Source of the DNA: Stercorarius parasiticus | Lineage: Eukaryota > Chordata > Aves > Charadriiformes > Stercorariidae | Assembly: GCA_013396915.1 (NCBI GenBank) | Contig: VWZL01000806.1 | Span: forward strand, 1-64,000 | DNA: 64,000 nt | Reading direction: 5' to 3' | Shown: positions 36,901 through 48,599 of the stretch, in pieces | Numbering within the stretch: position 1 is the first letter of the stretch | Layout: every line of letters starts with the position of its first letter | Program-made: the position numbers and the translations under genes | Notes under the pieces: model-generated | Told to the model about the DNA's origin: nothing | Databases searched by the model: none | What the model saw: the letters and a program-made list of their open reading frames with translations, nothing else

Positions 36901-39900
36901 TTCACGGGAAACTGTCATCAAACAGACCCTAGAACGTGAAAGACAACTCTATGAAGGCTATGGAATAGGTATGTAAAAGCATTAGAAACAATCTGTGGTC
37001 ACACCTCTTCCTGCTCGCAAGGCTAGAATCTAAATGAAATTTCTAGGCATTATCTTTATTTTTCTCTGTAAAGGATTTAACTAAGTGCTAGGTATTTATG
37101 CCTTGCAGAGGAGTTTGGGAGGAGGAGCAGGTTGAAGAAAAGGAGAGAAAAGATGGTGGAGGTCTGAATCGTATTTATGCTTTACTACTTTGCATTTGTG
37201 CACCCTTGCTATTACTGCCTCTTTAATGCAGGCGTATGTAACACATTTTTGAAACTAAAGTGAGATTTAATGCACCTGTCTTGTATAAATACAAATTTTG
37301 TTCAGCAGCTTGCTTGGACCTTCATTATATACAAAATATTTTTTATCTTAAAAGGGCATTTCAGTGGGTGTGAATGTTTTAACATACATTAGAACGAAGA
37401 CTTTATTTGCTCCTGTGGGGAATAACCAGCATCACTTTATCTACAAATGAATTACTTTTTTTAGGTGGGCTTTGTTATCTGGACTTGTGCCAATCAAGTC
37501 TTTATACACAGCTTTCTCCACCATTCTTTTGATGACATACAAACTTCCTGTTAGGCATAAACCTGTGGCCTGACTTGCCCCTTTCCACCAAGGTGGACCA
37601 GTGGCATGAGGAACTTTCATATCATGCAAGAGTGGGCTTTAGGGTTCATGAACTTGAAGAGAACCAAAGCCTCTGAACTCATGGGCCTAAAACATCTTCA
37701 GAGAGAGACCTTTCATTCCACTAACATTGAGATGTATTTCATGTGGGAGAATGATTGCAGCAGAAATTGTAGTACTGATATATTTCGAAAATCTGAATAT
37801 TTCTGGAGTTTTCCTATTAAAATTTAGGTATTCCAGGAAGAAATCCTGGGCTATTGTGACATATCTACTGTACTGGCTCTATTCTACAGGCATAAGTGAT
37901 AACCCACAAGTAGAAAAACACATTTTGCCTCTTGTTTTTCTCAGGCAGAGGAGTTATGCTCCTTTCTTTGACTTATTGGAGATGTTGGTGGAGGGAGTGC
38001 AAGTGCCCTGTGTGTGTGAAGGGCCTGACACTTAACTTGTTAATAATCAAAAACCCACAAAAACTCTGAAGATTTAAAATTTAAAATCTTGTAGATAAGA
38101 GCCTAGTTGAAAGCACTTGTGAGTTTTTAAATATTCGCCTTGGCCATTATCACAAGTTTGAGTAAAATTATAATGCCAGATATTCTCGTTGACTTTTTTA
38201 TTATCATTTGTCTTCCTTTGGGGTAGCCATCTATGCCAGCAGATTAGATAATGAAATCTTCTGAGGAGCACTCATGTATGAAAACCACAACATAAGTATT
38301 AGAGCTGAAGGTTTCCTCTTAAGGTGCATAGTCTTCTTTAAGAAGCAGCACTTAAGCTCTTTTTGAAAGTATTTTCTGGTTTTGGAGGTAGTACGCAGAT
38401 GCAGGCTACATGTGAGAAAGATAAATAAAAGACTGAAAATTTGATAGCTGGAACTAGGCTGAAGGGAAGCAGCAGTAATCTGGCGAAATAAGGGAGAAAT
38501 ACAAAGGGATAATGAAAGTGCAAAAAGCAAAGTGTTGTTTTGAGGAGAGTCACGTACAAAATAGTAGTGAAACTTATTTATTTTGCTTTAATAAATAAGT
38601 ATGTTGGAGTTGAGTAATGAACTTGGCTTTAATGCTAAAGTATTATTCAGGCACAGTCAGTCCTTCTAACAGTGAAAGTATGTCATGGAAGACCTGAAAA
38701 ATCTACAGTATCCTGTGGTTAGGGTACAAAGCACAGGAAGGTTTGGGTTCTGTGTCATATTCCCCTTTCCCCCCATTTATATTGTACCAATAAGGAAAGT
38801 GAATGACTTTAAAATTTTGTCAGTGTTAGTACTTTCACAAATCTTTGATTTCTTAGAAGGAGGGGGAAAAAGTCATAGGAAAATGGATACTATGAATGTC
38901 ATCAAATAGCTCGGTTGTAGAAAATCTTCTTTTGGGTTATGCTTTTAAATTTTAGTTCTTCCTTTTTTCCTTACTGCTTTGTGGAAAGCTGACAGAAAAA
39001 AGCAATAGGACTAGATAGAAAGATGTCAAATGCACAAGCACAACATAAAAATAAAGAAGAATCCAGAAATATTGTAAGCAAAATTTGAGGTTATTACAGT
39101 ATTAGTAAGAAAAGCATTCAGAGAGCATGGTGCAATTTCACATATTAAATACACTCTCAAATCATTCATTATTTGTTATCACAGCTGCTGCAGGTTTTGC
39201 TCTCTGTCTAGGACAGTATTCATTCAGAGAAAACAGTTGCTACTAAATACTGTAATTAGAGATTGGGGATAAATGGAAATCAGCTGGAAACTGTGCTTTT
39301 ATGCTCTAGCTCATTATTATCCCTGGAAGCTGTAGTGAGTGGAGCTTTTATAACTGACTTAGTATTTGTTGTTTTTTTTCTTTTTCCCCCCTATTCTTGA
39401 ACTCAGTTATTTCTTGTATGCGTATGCGTTTGCTGTGAAGAGACTACATGATATGAAGTGTTCATATTTAGGAAAGTCTAAAATTTCATGCTGTATTTAT
39501 ATGTACATCACATATGCAAATGAAAAATTAATTCTTCTTTACTGGCTGTTTACAAAAGCAGTAGATACCCAAAAGCATAGCAAATTTTAGTCTTTTTTTT
39601 AAAAAAATAGTACCTATACACAGAACATTGAGTCTATCTGTGAGGTTGTTGAGTTTTGTTAGCAGCTTCTTGTCACTTCCTTACTCCTTAAATATATCTA
39701 CATTAATTTTACTGCAGTTTTCTTCCTGATGCTGTAATTTGTGTGGGTTTGTTTTTTTAATTTGATCTTACACATTTATAGCAAAGCTATTGAAAGGGAA
39801 TCCTAGATGTTTATAGGATATGCCCTTGGAACTCGGAGTTTGCATGCTTTCAGTTGAATGGCATCATAATTATTTCCTCTGAACATCATACATTTTTGAT

Positions 39901-42900
39901 AATTTGCTTCTAATTACCTTGCATGTTCTCTCAGGAGCATAATGTTAATCTTGGGGAAAAATGACCTTTAAAGCTAAAAGCACCAGTTTTATTAGTTAAT
40001 TCTTGAAACGTCAGGTTATAAGTAAATGGATTTAATTCAGATGAAAGTTGTATGGTTTACATGTTTCTGCTGCTGTAACTACTGTACTGTTTGTTAGCTG
40101 CTGTTTTCTGTAACGATCATTATTGTGTAACTGGAATGTTGTTTGTCTAAAGAACATCTACAGTTTTGAACATCCTTTCCCTTGTTTAACCTGAGGCTGG
40201 AATATCATCCTTTGACCTGACTTGGGTGTTTCTCTGTATGACGGTTCTAATGGCTGTGATGTATATGCAGCCTGTAGACTGTGCAGAGCACTGACAGAGC
40301 AGTGACTTCAGTTCTTGTGAGATTTGGGTAAATCTCTTGTGCAGATCTTTGCTTTGGGAGAGAGAAGTGGTTACTGCTATGAAGAACGATAATGTTTTTA
40401 CTTCTGGAAGGAAATAAAACATCTCAGCAGACTGTCACAGAGCACTTGGTTAAAAAATAATGCTGTGGGATACAGCTGCAGAAGGACGCTCTGACACCAG
40501 GATGGGTTCCTCTATCTCCTTTTTCTCTAGTTACGCTTTAGAAGCCTTCCAGTTCAAGCCTGTGCACAGAGGCAGGATGGGTTAGACCTACAGCTGACGG
40601 AAGAGTTTTTCTTCTGTTGCCCATAAGAACTTTGAAGTAATCTGGTCCAGTGCTTCTCCATCCAAACAGTTGGAAAGGTGCTGACTTTACAGTATTTTAC
40701 GCAAGTTCTGTGTAATTAAGCTCAGTCACTTTGCTTTTTCCTTGTTAGGAAATGGTGTTAAGCACTAACATCCTCATGAAAAAGTTTGAGAGCTAGCACA
40801 CTGTTTGTTCTTCCTCAGAAGAGAGATGGGAAAATAAAACTATCCGAAAGGGTTAGAAACATGAAAAAAAATGCTTATTTAAATTTTTCACTGCTGTTTC
40901 CTTATAACACGTAGATTGCTGAATACGTCATCTTAGAAATGCCAGACAATATTTGCTCCCTAAAATACTGTATTCATTTGTTTTCCACTAACTCCTGTGC
41001 CATATTTCTCCGTCTTCCATTTTTTCCATCTTTAGTTCAGCAAGCCACACTCCTGTGACTTAACGTTTTTAAAGCAAACTAAGAAGTTCACGAGTAGCAT
41101 CAAAAACGATGACACTGGTGGCATGCTCAGGAGCTACTTCTTAGTAAGAGAAGTGTTAGTAATCTGAAAATACAGTGCTACTGCAGCTTTCCACCATAAT
41201 TTAAAAAATCAGTTACTGTGTAGTATGTAGTTACTTTATTTCTATACACATGGGACTGGAGTTTCTAATTCTGTTCCTAGTCTGGCAACTCTGTGGTTTC
41301 TATTGTATAACATATTGCAAACACACATACAAGCATAATTTAAAAATTTTGTCATTGCCAAACTAGTAAAGACTGACTGAGTGCCAAATCTTGGTTTGTC
41401 ACAGAATCTCCCCGCTTCAGAAGCCTGCTTTCTATGGCATTGGTGAGCCCTGAATGACAGGCTAGATACAACTGTTAGGACTCTTTCCAAAGAGAATATT
41501 CTATGTAAGTTAATAAAAGCCATTAAATGCTTTCAAAGGTGTTTCTTTGTCAAAAAAAAGCAACTGAAAGGGCTTCATTTGAAAGTCTTGTCTAAATGTC
41601 CTGGTTTGTCTGGGAATAACACTGAACTGTGTGTTGGATCAGTGCTTTGATAGATGGAACAAATACAAATCTCAGCATATTTCTGGGGTAGTTGGCACAA
41701 ATTAGCATGGTGCCACTTCTGCCAAACTCTCTGTGTACATCACTAAGCTCTGTCCTTGAAGCAAACCGAGTGGGCATTGCTCCTTGTAAAATACCTGAGA
41801 GAAGGGAAGAACTTTCTCTCATTGGGGCTGGGATGTTTCAGCATTTGGCGCTGTGCTGCCAAGAGCACAGACCAAAGGACTGCGAAGAAACCGAGAGGGA
41901 CCATGGCTTTTCAATGCTTAGTTGGGAAGGATGGACCTAATGTGGCATTGATGTCTGTCAGAACCAAAAAATCGGCCAACGAAAAAGGGATTAGGTACAT
42001 GTTTCTTTGCTTTGCCTTGCTCAGCTGTGAGCAGTATCTCTTTACCAAGAAGCAGGCTGCAGAAATCAGTGTAATTGTTATCAAAACATTTTGCATATGT
42101 TATAGTTCTTCACTTGGTAACTTTATAACCCAGTGTAAAAGGAAGGAATATTTTTCTGAATAGTAAAGACTATCTGGCCACAAAGATAAGTACAGGTATC
42201 GTCATCCTACATTCTGTAGTAGCAAAATCATCTATAATACTGCATTGATAGCATGATCTGATTTATTACTGTAAGACTTGGGAAAATTGATAGATGAACA
42301 AAGGCAGAACTGTGTGGTCAGGGTTTGATCAAGGACAGTATAAGAAGTTGATGAAATACCACATTTTTAAGAGCTAAAATAATAAAGTGTATTTAATGTA
42401 AAGAGGTAGCAAGTGTCTTCCGTGAGAAGTCTGCTGACTGCGAAATCTGTACAGTTCATAGACAGTAATGAGGTGTTTTATACTGTGCAAAAATTTCAAG
42501 GCTCCTAAGGCATAAATCTCTATAAATTAGTGAAGATGTTAAACACAGGTCACTTGCAGTACTTTAGGACTGACCGAGGAAAAATGACACTGCATTAATG
42601 CAAAGTAACTCAGGCATCCTCAGTAAAATTCTGCATGAGTTTATGAATGACACATCTAGTAGGAATGTTTTGGCTACTCCAGGAGGGCACGTGGGGCGGA
42701 TGGGGTTGGAAAGGTCTGTCGCATAGGTCTCTGTACAAGATGTTTGCCTTCCTTTTTAATACCAAAGGTAATAAAGATTTGTTATGAGTATGTGTCACTT
42801 ATTTCTGTTACTGTGGAAGACTGAAAACTTCCAGTCCTTAAAACTATTGATGTTTGTTTCTGTTCAGCCCAGAGGAACATCAGCTCATGAGAGGACACAT

Positions 42901-45757
42901 GTGCCAACAGTCTGTATTTGTTTTGCCTTTAGTGCAGTATTTAACAGACATTTCAGCAACCACAGAATTCTAGTTTCCCAGTATTGAGTGGTTTATAGAA
43001 GAGGTATTTAACAATGGAAACTGTAATTGCATTAGAGTGAGACTAATTGTTACCAAATAGCCATTCTTCGCTCTCAGACTGTCACATTGCAGGTGGAAGG
43101 CAGTACTATTATATTCCAAAATCCAAGAATGTGTTCTGTTTACAAACCTGACATCTTACTGTGCTCTTCCCAGTGTTTATATTTTAAAAACACACACACA
43201 CATATATATTCTTGTACTGCGTGGTAAATTTTACAAAGTGTATTTAACTGTTTATTACATTTTCTTACTTGAATTATCAGAGTTGCTTTCCTAACTGTAC
43301 TGTTGATGTGTCTTGCCTGCCGTGGTGACTTAAGTTCTTTGAAAATTTTTTCCAGAAACATTTCAAAATACTTATGGACCACTTCATACTCATTCATTTA
43401 GAGTGAGGCTTGTATATTTAGGTCAGCTTTGAAACTAAGCTTTCTTATTTTACCTTTTATAATAAGTTCTGCAGAGCAGAATTGTCTCTTTATTATGTGA
43501 GTGAGTGAATGTCTATTTAAAAACTAGTATAGCCAGACCTTGATTTTGGTTGAGAATGTTAGTTATGCTTTTAAAACAAATAATAAATTAATTACTTTCC
43601 TAGTTTCTTCATTGGACTTTTTTTAAAGGGAAACTTCAAGTGCTTAAAATTTTGCTATTTCTTGGACGTTTCAGTTCAGATAAAATGAAGCACCCTCATT
43701 GTTATTTGTCAGGATTGGCTTTTCAGTAACTGGTACATTTGAATTCTGGAACAGTTCACGGGTATAAGTTCACTTTCTTTTCTTTAGCAGTGAGAGGTCT
43801 TCGTGTTTATATATTGCTCTAGAAACTTTCTAATATGAGTCCTCATTGTCATTTTTTTGGCTTTTTAATCTCTGAAATAATGTGTTCAGCCCTGTAGCTC
43901 ACATTTCTTTCTTTGAAATGAGACTCACTTGAATAATGTAACACATCTAATAGAATTTAATTTCATTCCCATTAGAAATCCCAGATATTATGAACAGAAA
44001 GCATCTTAAATTTTTCAGGTAAGTTCTTTATATTATCACTACTAATCTGTTTATGCAAAACAGCGTTTCTGAATTTGACATGTTTTACGTCTTTTTTCTT
44101 AAAAAAGAATTTATGCAAAACTGTCAAAGAATTTCTCATTCGAAAAAGCAGACTAGGTATGCTGTTGCTGCTTTGGCATTTCTTAGCTGTTAGAAGCTAA
44201 ACGCTGGTGACAGGTAATCATTAAAACATTGGAAAGGCTAGAAAGCTTCAACAGCTAGAATTCCATTTCTGTAACTTAAGTATCTTTTTCTCAATATTCT
44301 TATAGAATATTTTCTCTTTACCTAAAATCCTCACCTCAGCTGTTCACTGGTTTACACAAAAAGGGTTAGCATTTACTATTAGCGTTTAAGGATCAAGACA
44401 TAGATTTATTGATAAATGGAATTACACCATTTTCTTACCTGAAATGAGATTTCAGACGGTAATTGTAGTCATATAACATAGTGACCTAAATTATTTATAG
44501 TCAGAATTATCATTAAGTAACTAAAACAGCACTAAGTTCTTAGTCATGTTTTCTAAGATGCAACTGTAGGTGTAGTACAGTAGTGTTTGTGCGTATATAC
44601 TAGTTGAAAATCTTAAGTGAATTGACGACTGGCATCCGGTTAGAAGATCTGGGAGCTGTGAAATTTGCTGACGGCTCTATCAAATGAGATACTTTAAAGA
44701 AAAAAAAAAAAAGACTTATGAATGCTTATGTAGCAAGGAATGATATACCACTAACTCCTACGGGTGGTACGTAGCCAGAAGTCATAGATGTAGGATGTTG
44801 GAATAAAGCCAGAATTCTGAAAAGAAGAGACAGGCCCCTCTCTGCTGTGTTTATAAATACACAATTGACTTCTTGTACTGCTGCATCTGATGGAAGTGTT
44901 GTTTTATTACCTTGGTAGGGCAAAAACAAGTTCATCTTACAATTGGCAAATACTGTTTTTGCCCGTGAGAAAAATTATCCGTGAAGTGCATGTACTATAA
45001 TCAAGAAAGCATTCTATTAATTACTGTATTTGACTTGTGATATTTAAATGAACCCTTCCTCCTTTTACACAGCCTTTTGAAATACTGTACTTATCATGTG
45101 AATTTATGTTTACTAACATTTTGTGTCCCCTTGAAGTCAGTCATACAGGATATTAATTAACAGTTACCATAAATGATAATGAAGGACTTTATGTACATGT
45201 GATATCAGGTCTGCAAATTGAGCATCCAGATGAAGAAACTCTTCCAAACTGCTTTTCCATTGCTTACAAAACTGGGACTTCAGTGTGTCAAATCTAAAAG
45301 CAGGTGGCCTAAAGTAACTGAGGAAACAAATAGTCTGTGGGAATAAAGTGAATCATATATTTTTTGTTCAGAACGTCAAATCTGAAGGTACTTAATTCTT
45401 CACAGAGAAATTGCAGCTGCTGTAGTGTACAAGATCAGGTGAAAACGTTGGTGCTTATTCATACTGCAGTAGGACTGATAGTATCATTGAGAAAAGCAAC
45501 CTCACTTGGGTTAGCATCTTCTGAGGGAAGGTGAATTAACTGTGCCATTCCTTCTTACTATTTCTATTGGTAATTGTTTTTCAGTCCTTTTGTTTTTTTT
45601 TTCCTTTTTTTCTTTAAGAGAATGGGATGGTGATCTGAGGAAACTGCCAAACATCAAAATGAAAAAGCTCTCAGCTAAGGATGCTGCTTGTAGTCACCCT
45701 GAGGTGGCAGATGTGGAAGCAAAAGAAGAATTGAATAAAGCAGAAGAGGTGGCCTAA
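24414..45757 (+). CDS. TMA16: TMA16, translation machinery-associated protein 16 (7 exons)
   Basis: Joined coding exons 24414-24416, 25629-25741, 34826-34863, 35650-35734, 36820-36968, 43976-44018 and 45619-45757 sum to 570 nt, or 189 residues plus TAA. The product matches my memory of vertebrate TMA16 (about 203 aa in human). A basic lysine-rich start leads into [21 protein letters not shown] central block follows with [23 protein letters not shown] and [13 protein letters not shown]. The C-terminal motif is [19 protein letters not shown]. Yeast Tma16 associates with nuclear pre-60S ribosomal particles; the same role is inferred here. Helical, strongly charged, with no signal peptide or membrane segment. 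All introns are GT-AG and all phases fit; no frameshift or internal stop. The tail after the last conserved block is shorter and less acidic than the human one as I recall it. The promoter is the CpG island, consistent with broad expression. Confidence 0.96.
24643..24686 (+). repeat. purine-rich 12-bp tandem repeat, G-quadruplex candidate
   Basis: Three 12-bp units of the type GGGGGAAGCGGA (24643-24678) are followed by a G6 run at 24681-24686. Four runs of five or six G are separated by 7-9 nt on the + strand, which meets a relaxed G-quadruplex pattern. It lies in TMA16 intron 1, just downstream of the start codon and within the CpG island. Confidence 0.75.
24841..25628. other. rest of TMA16 intron 1
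   Basis: Intron 1 runs from 24417 to 25628. After the CpG island it is unremarkable, ending in a pyrimidine tract and CAG acceptor (TTTCAG). Confidence 0.8.
25629..25741 (+). CDS. TMA16: TMA16 coding exon 2
   Basis: 113 nt encoding residues 2 to about 39: [14 protein letters not shown], then [20 protein letters not shown]. The donor is AA|GTAAGT, phase 2. This lysine-rich N-terminus with the HPYSRKAAQ motif is the most conserved signature of the family. Confidence 0.96.
25742..27788. other. TMA16 intron 2, 5' part
   Basis: No exon or repeat is recognised in this part. Intron 2 spans 25742-34825. Confidence 0.7.
27789..28760 (+). mobile_element. CR1 LINE, 5'-truncated, ORF2 remnant still open
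   Basis: A CR1 copy of about 970 bp in the sense orientation of TMA16. From 27799 to the stop at 28677 the frame stays open for 293 codons including the stop. It reads as the C-terminal part of CR1 ORF2: [10 protein letters not shown] at the start (the region after the reverse-transcriptase active site), then a [17 protein letters not shown] block, [38 protein letters not shown], and finally [21 protein letters not shown]. The active-site and endonuclease portions are absent. A FADD-like box near 27880 reads EFDEAKLGG, so the copy is dead. The 3' end has GGTCCCTTCTAACT followed by short ATTCT-like units. This suggests a CR1 group with an ATTCT-type tail rather than the ATTCTATG tail of the other copies. 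Confidence 0.95.
28761..30149. other. TMA16 intron 2, between CR1 copies
   Basis: No exon is recognised. An 11-bp stem (GTTAACTGCTG/CAGCAGTTAAC) sits at about 29092-29127, next to a TCCTGGTTTG string reminiscent of avian LTR starts. No full element could be delimited. Confidence 0.5.
30150..30470 (+). mobile_element. CR1 LINE 3' end (second copy in intron 2)
   Basis: About 320 bp of CR1 3' end in the sense orientation. It begins at GAGGGCCTACAGGAAAGATG and continues through TTAGATATTAGGAAGAAATT. Next come GAGGGTGGTGAGGCACTGG, CAGGCTGGATGGGGCTCTG, CTGGTCTAGTGGGAGGTGTC and GGTCCCTTCCAACTC. The ORF2 C-terminus is still readable ([10 protein letters not shown]) and ends at the usual CR1 stop near 30385. 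It is close to the consensus, so relatively young. Confidence 0.95.
30857..30904. other. assembly gap (48 N)
   Basis: A run of 48 Ns within TMA16 intron 2, bordered on the right by a 40-T homopolymer. The gap most likely reflects failure to resolve that homopolymer. The true length is unknown. Confidence 0.99.
30905..30944. repeat. T40 homopolymer
   Basis: Forty consecutive T directly after the gap. Three more T (30854-30856) precede the Ns, so the real tract may be longer. As an A-run on the - strand it could be the tail of a retroposed sequence lying to its right on the - strand, but no AATAAA or recognised gene supports that. Confidence 0.95.
30945..34825. other. TMA16 intron 2, 3' part
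   Basis: No exon or repeat is recognised. A short interrupted ATT/TATT-rich patch is at about 31805-31855. The intron ends in a T-rich tract and CTAG acceptor at 34822-34825. Confidence 0.6.
34826..34863 (+). CDS. TMA16: TMA16 coding exon 3
   Basis: A 38-nt micro-exon, codons [12 protein letters not shown], entering in phase 2 (AA+G) and leaving in phase 1 (G|GTGAGC). The family reads [17 protein letters not shown] here, so the match and phases are convincing despite the size. Confidence 0.93.
34864..35649. other. TMA16 intron 3
   Basis: 786 bp intron with GTGAGC donor and TTGTAG acceptor; nothing else is recognised. Confidence 0.8.
35650..35734 (+). CDS. TMA16: TMA16 coding exon 4
   Basis: 85 nt giving [18 protein letters not shown] and then [11 protein letters not shown] (last codon split). 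It enters in phase 1 and leaves in phase 2 at AA|GTAAGA. The LQWFQxHLDP motif is diagnostic of TMA16. Confidence 0.96.
35735..36819. other. TMA16 intron 4
   Basis: 1,085 bp. A short patch of repeated AAGAACTTTAAAA lies around 36425-36465. Acceptor TTTCAG. Confidence 0.8.
36820..36968 (+). CDS. TMA16: TMA16 coding exon 5
   Basis: 149 nt, the largest coding exon. It completes the split N codon and encodes [20 protein letters not shown], then [20 protein letters not shown], then RQLYEGYGI. Leaves in phase 1 at G|GTATGT. This is the helical, charged core of the protein. Confidence 0.97.
36969..43975. other. TMA16 intron 5 (7.0 kb)
   Basis: No transposon is clearly recognised. An unidentified antisense mini-ORF lies at 37441-37629 (see findings). 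A TGTCCTGGTTTG string at about 41598 resembles the start of avian ERVL-type LTRs, but no complete element follows. A CA/TA dinucleotide repeat is at 43190-43209. Acceptor ATTAG at 43971-43975. Confidence 0.6.
43190..43209. repeat. (CA)n(TA)n microsatellite
   Basis: Five to six CA units followed by TA units inside TMA16 intron 5. Confidence 0.85.
43976..44018 (+). CDS. TMA16: TMA16 coding exon 6
   Basis: 43 nt encoding [15 protein letters not shown] with both end codons split (G+AA and AG+A). Donor GTAAGT. Family members read EIPDxxNxxxLKxFREWD across this junction. Confidence 0.95.
44019..45618. other. TMA16 intron 6
   Basis: 1,600 bp; an A-run lies at about 44699-44713. Ends in a strong T-rich tract and TTTAAG acceptor. 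Confidence 0.8.
45619..45757 (+). CDS. TMA16: TMA16 terminal coding exon 7
   Basis: 139 nt coding, beginning with the split R codon and [17 protein letters not shown] glutamate/alanine-rich tail ends [10 protein letters not shown]. Stop TAA at 45755-45757, followed immediately by an in-frame TGA. The tail is moderately acidic. Confidence 0.96.
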
Positions 45758-45836
45758 TGAGAGCACCAGCTGATTCAAGAGCTGAAGCAGCTGAGGGGAA
45801 TTGTAAGAAACCTATTTTAATTATCACAGAAACAAG

Positions 45837-45842
45837 AATAAA
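45837..45842 (+). terminator. TMA16 poly(A) signal
   Basis: AATAAA 80 nt after the stop codon with a GT/T-rich stretch downstream (TTTGCTAGTTGCATTTTTT). This gives a very short 3'UTR. Another AATAAA near 45964-45969 could serve as an alternative. Confidence 0.75.
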
Positions 45843-45910
45843 TTCTAACTATATTTGCAAAAGGTTTGCTAGTTGCATTTTTTATGAGCTCTCCGTGTAC
45901 CTGTGGTACA

Positions 45911-45950
45911 GTATATTACTGGGTAAAGCTGTATATTACTGGGTTAAAAA
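45911..45950. repeat. tandem duplication, about 2 x 20 bp
   Basis: GTATATTACTGGGTAAAGCT is followed by GTATATTACTGGGTTAAAAA. A small duplication between the two candidate TMA16 poly(A) signals. Confidence 0.85.
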
Positions 45951-45969
45951 AATTTCAATATAAATAAAT

Positions 45970-48599
45970 ACTTAAAATCTTAATTGTGTCCTTACTTCTC
46001 ATACTGTACCTTCTCTTTAGGATGCAGGCTCCTGCATTGACAAAGCAATTGTAGCTTATATCTTGAAATCCTGACTAGCTGAGTACCTCTTCCCTGGTCA
46101 TACAGCAGTCAGGATTCAGACATCTGTTAGAAATACTTTGTGGTGGGAAATCCTTACCTTTTCCTGGTAATAGCAAGAATGTATATCATTTGGTATAGAA
46201 ATAGCAGATACCCTGGTAAACAGCAGGAATAGCCAATGGCAACTTTTATCCATCTCTTGTGGTGGTGGCTGGGATGTCTGTAGGTGTCTGCAGTTCTGTG
46301 GAGAGCAGCGATAGGCCTTGTTTCACAAAATCCTGTGCTGTGTGGCACAGAACACTCACCTTGGGTGTAAGAAATGCTGTGCCATTTAGTGGGAAAGTAT
46401 ATGCAGAAGATGAGATACATAGAGCATCAGTTAATCATGAAGAACTCTTGCACCTTCTCTTGTCTGAGAATCCAGAGAGCTGGAAAAACTTCAATAAAAT
46501 ATTGAGTATTTTATGTTTTGTCAAGAGAATTTGAGTGTCTGATGTGCTTTGAAATTTTAAGTAGAAACAGTGCAGAAAAAGTCACTTTCTCATCATATTC
46601 AGTAAAATACAGAAGGAAAATGAGCATTAAGGCAACTAGAAGGTGTCACAGTAATGACAATAGGCTGACATCCTGGTGAACGGTTTAAAAAAGATTGTCA
46701 CGCAAAGTTATGAAGAATGAGATGTTCTATATTCCTTGAAACAAATCAGCAATAAGACATTGTAAAAAAGTAATTATTACTTGTGTGGTTGATGTGATAA
46801 TCAAATATTTGAAGTGATTTCTTTTTTAACATTTCTTACTCACACTTCAAGAACATGTTTACATTTTGAACTTCGTTGAGTTTGTGGATTTGTGCCCTTG
46901 AAGTCCACGTATTCACTGCTTAGTTAGCTGGCTTTTAAGCTGTAAAGTTGACCTACTGCATAAGTAATGAAAAAAAGAACAGTTTCTGTGTGTGAACTTT
47001 TTACATTGAATTATCAGAAAAAACTCACAGGTAGCTGTCAAGTATTCGTATTTGAATTGAAAAGTAATCTAAGAAAGTCTTTTGCCTCATGTGTTACTGA
47101 GTCAAGGTAGTGGAAGCTCTTCTGTCAGTTTCATGATCCAGTCATGCCTGTGCTTTAAAGCCAGCTATTAGGGTTTTGTATGTTGATGAGTTTCTTCCCT
47201 ATGGTGGAAAAAAAAATGGATGAATGCTCTCAGGAGTTCTGAATTGTTATTCTGTTTCTTTAAAATTAAAATCTAGAAGGCACCTGCCGTTAATTGTGGG
47301 AATGGGAAATATTTATGTGATGTTCTCTGTTCTTACAAACTTGCTGTAGGGAATATCTTGAAACTCTGTTCATTTGTAATTCGGGATTACAATGTTAATG
47401 TTAAATCCTCTTACAATTTTCTGTAATTGACAGTTTATTATTTTTTTTTAGTTATTTAGTTAACACACTTAAAAATTACTATGACGTATCTTTGGATTTT
47501 ATATGGAATAGTGCCGATTATTGTATTTTCATATATATTATCTTTGAGCTGTTTAAAAAAAAAAAAGTTCTGTAATTCATTTTGTATCAGTCATAAGTAT
47601 TTGCAAGTAATAGAAGGGCAAGTTTGTCCCAGGGCCTACACTCTCCAGCAGACTGGAATCGTTCTGTTCTCAACCATGGTGTAAAATTTATCCAAGGTTA
47701 TTTTCTGAGCTTCGTATCATAGGCAATGGAAATGTGGTACACCATTCAAAGTACTTTTGGTGAGTTCTTCATTTGCTGGCAATTTTTTTTATTTTTAGTT
47801 CAAGCTCATGCAGAACATCCTCAATATTTTACTGGGGGAAGGTGTGAGTAAATACCATATAGCATGTTTCTTTTTTTATGTTTATACAGAGAGCAAACTG
47901 AGCAGAAATGTGTGTTTGTGTTCTAATGGTACCCTCCATCAAGAGATTCGAACTCTTGTGTGCAAAGCAAAAAGGTGTAGTGACCTATACCTCTGTCCTC
48001 TTAATTCTAAAACCAAATTTGCCTCTGTTTTTTCATATGCTATTGAATGGAAATGAATTTATCTTCATTACTAGAATTTCTTCGGTTATGCTGTTTCTTC
48101 TGTATTATATCTTGTAGGGAGTTTGTGAATCCATCTTTGAATTACACGGTGAGCTAGTTAGGGCAGCTTTAACAAAATGAACAATCTGTTGGCCTTGGAT
48201 GAAGGGAATGTAATTTGTTAGAACACTTCTGTGTTTTGAATGTATATTGTTAGCAGTCACCAACCATAGGATGACTTATTCCAGCTAGAACTGTGAGGTT
48301 CTGAAACTTAGCCCACTCTCTCCCCAGCTGACAATGTAGGAGAAAGATACAGGGTAGATGGTTACAATCCTCTTTAGAAAACTAAATTTGTAGTTTGGTT
48401 GGAACAGTGCATATTTATCAAGATAGGATACTTTCTTTGGTTTTACACCTGACTTAAAGTGCACAGATTCTTTTATAATGCAAACATGTAGTATTTCTTT
48501 TCATTTAAAAAAGCATTTATCTTTAGGGTTTTTGGAAAAGGAGAAAATCTCACCAAGTAGTCGTCTAAAATAATTAAAAAGGGAACATGATTCCTTCTG
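45970..48599. other. TMA16-MARCHF1 interval, nothing recognised
   Basis: AT-rich sequence between the convergent genes with no exon or repeat I can name. Confidence 0.5.

Noticed and set aside
41756..42163. 135-codon + strand frame in TMA16 intron 5
   Set aside because: No family resemblance, no splice signals linking it to TMA16, compositionally ordinary.
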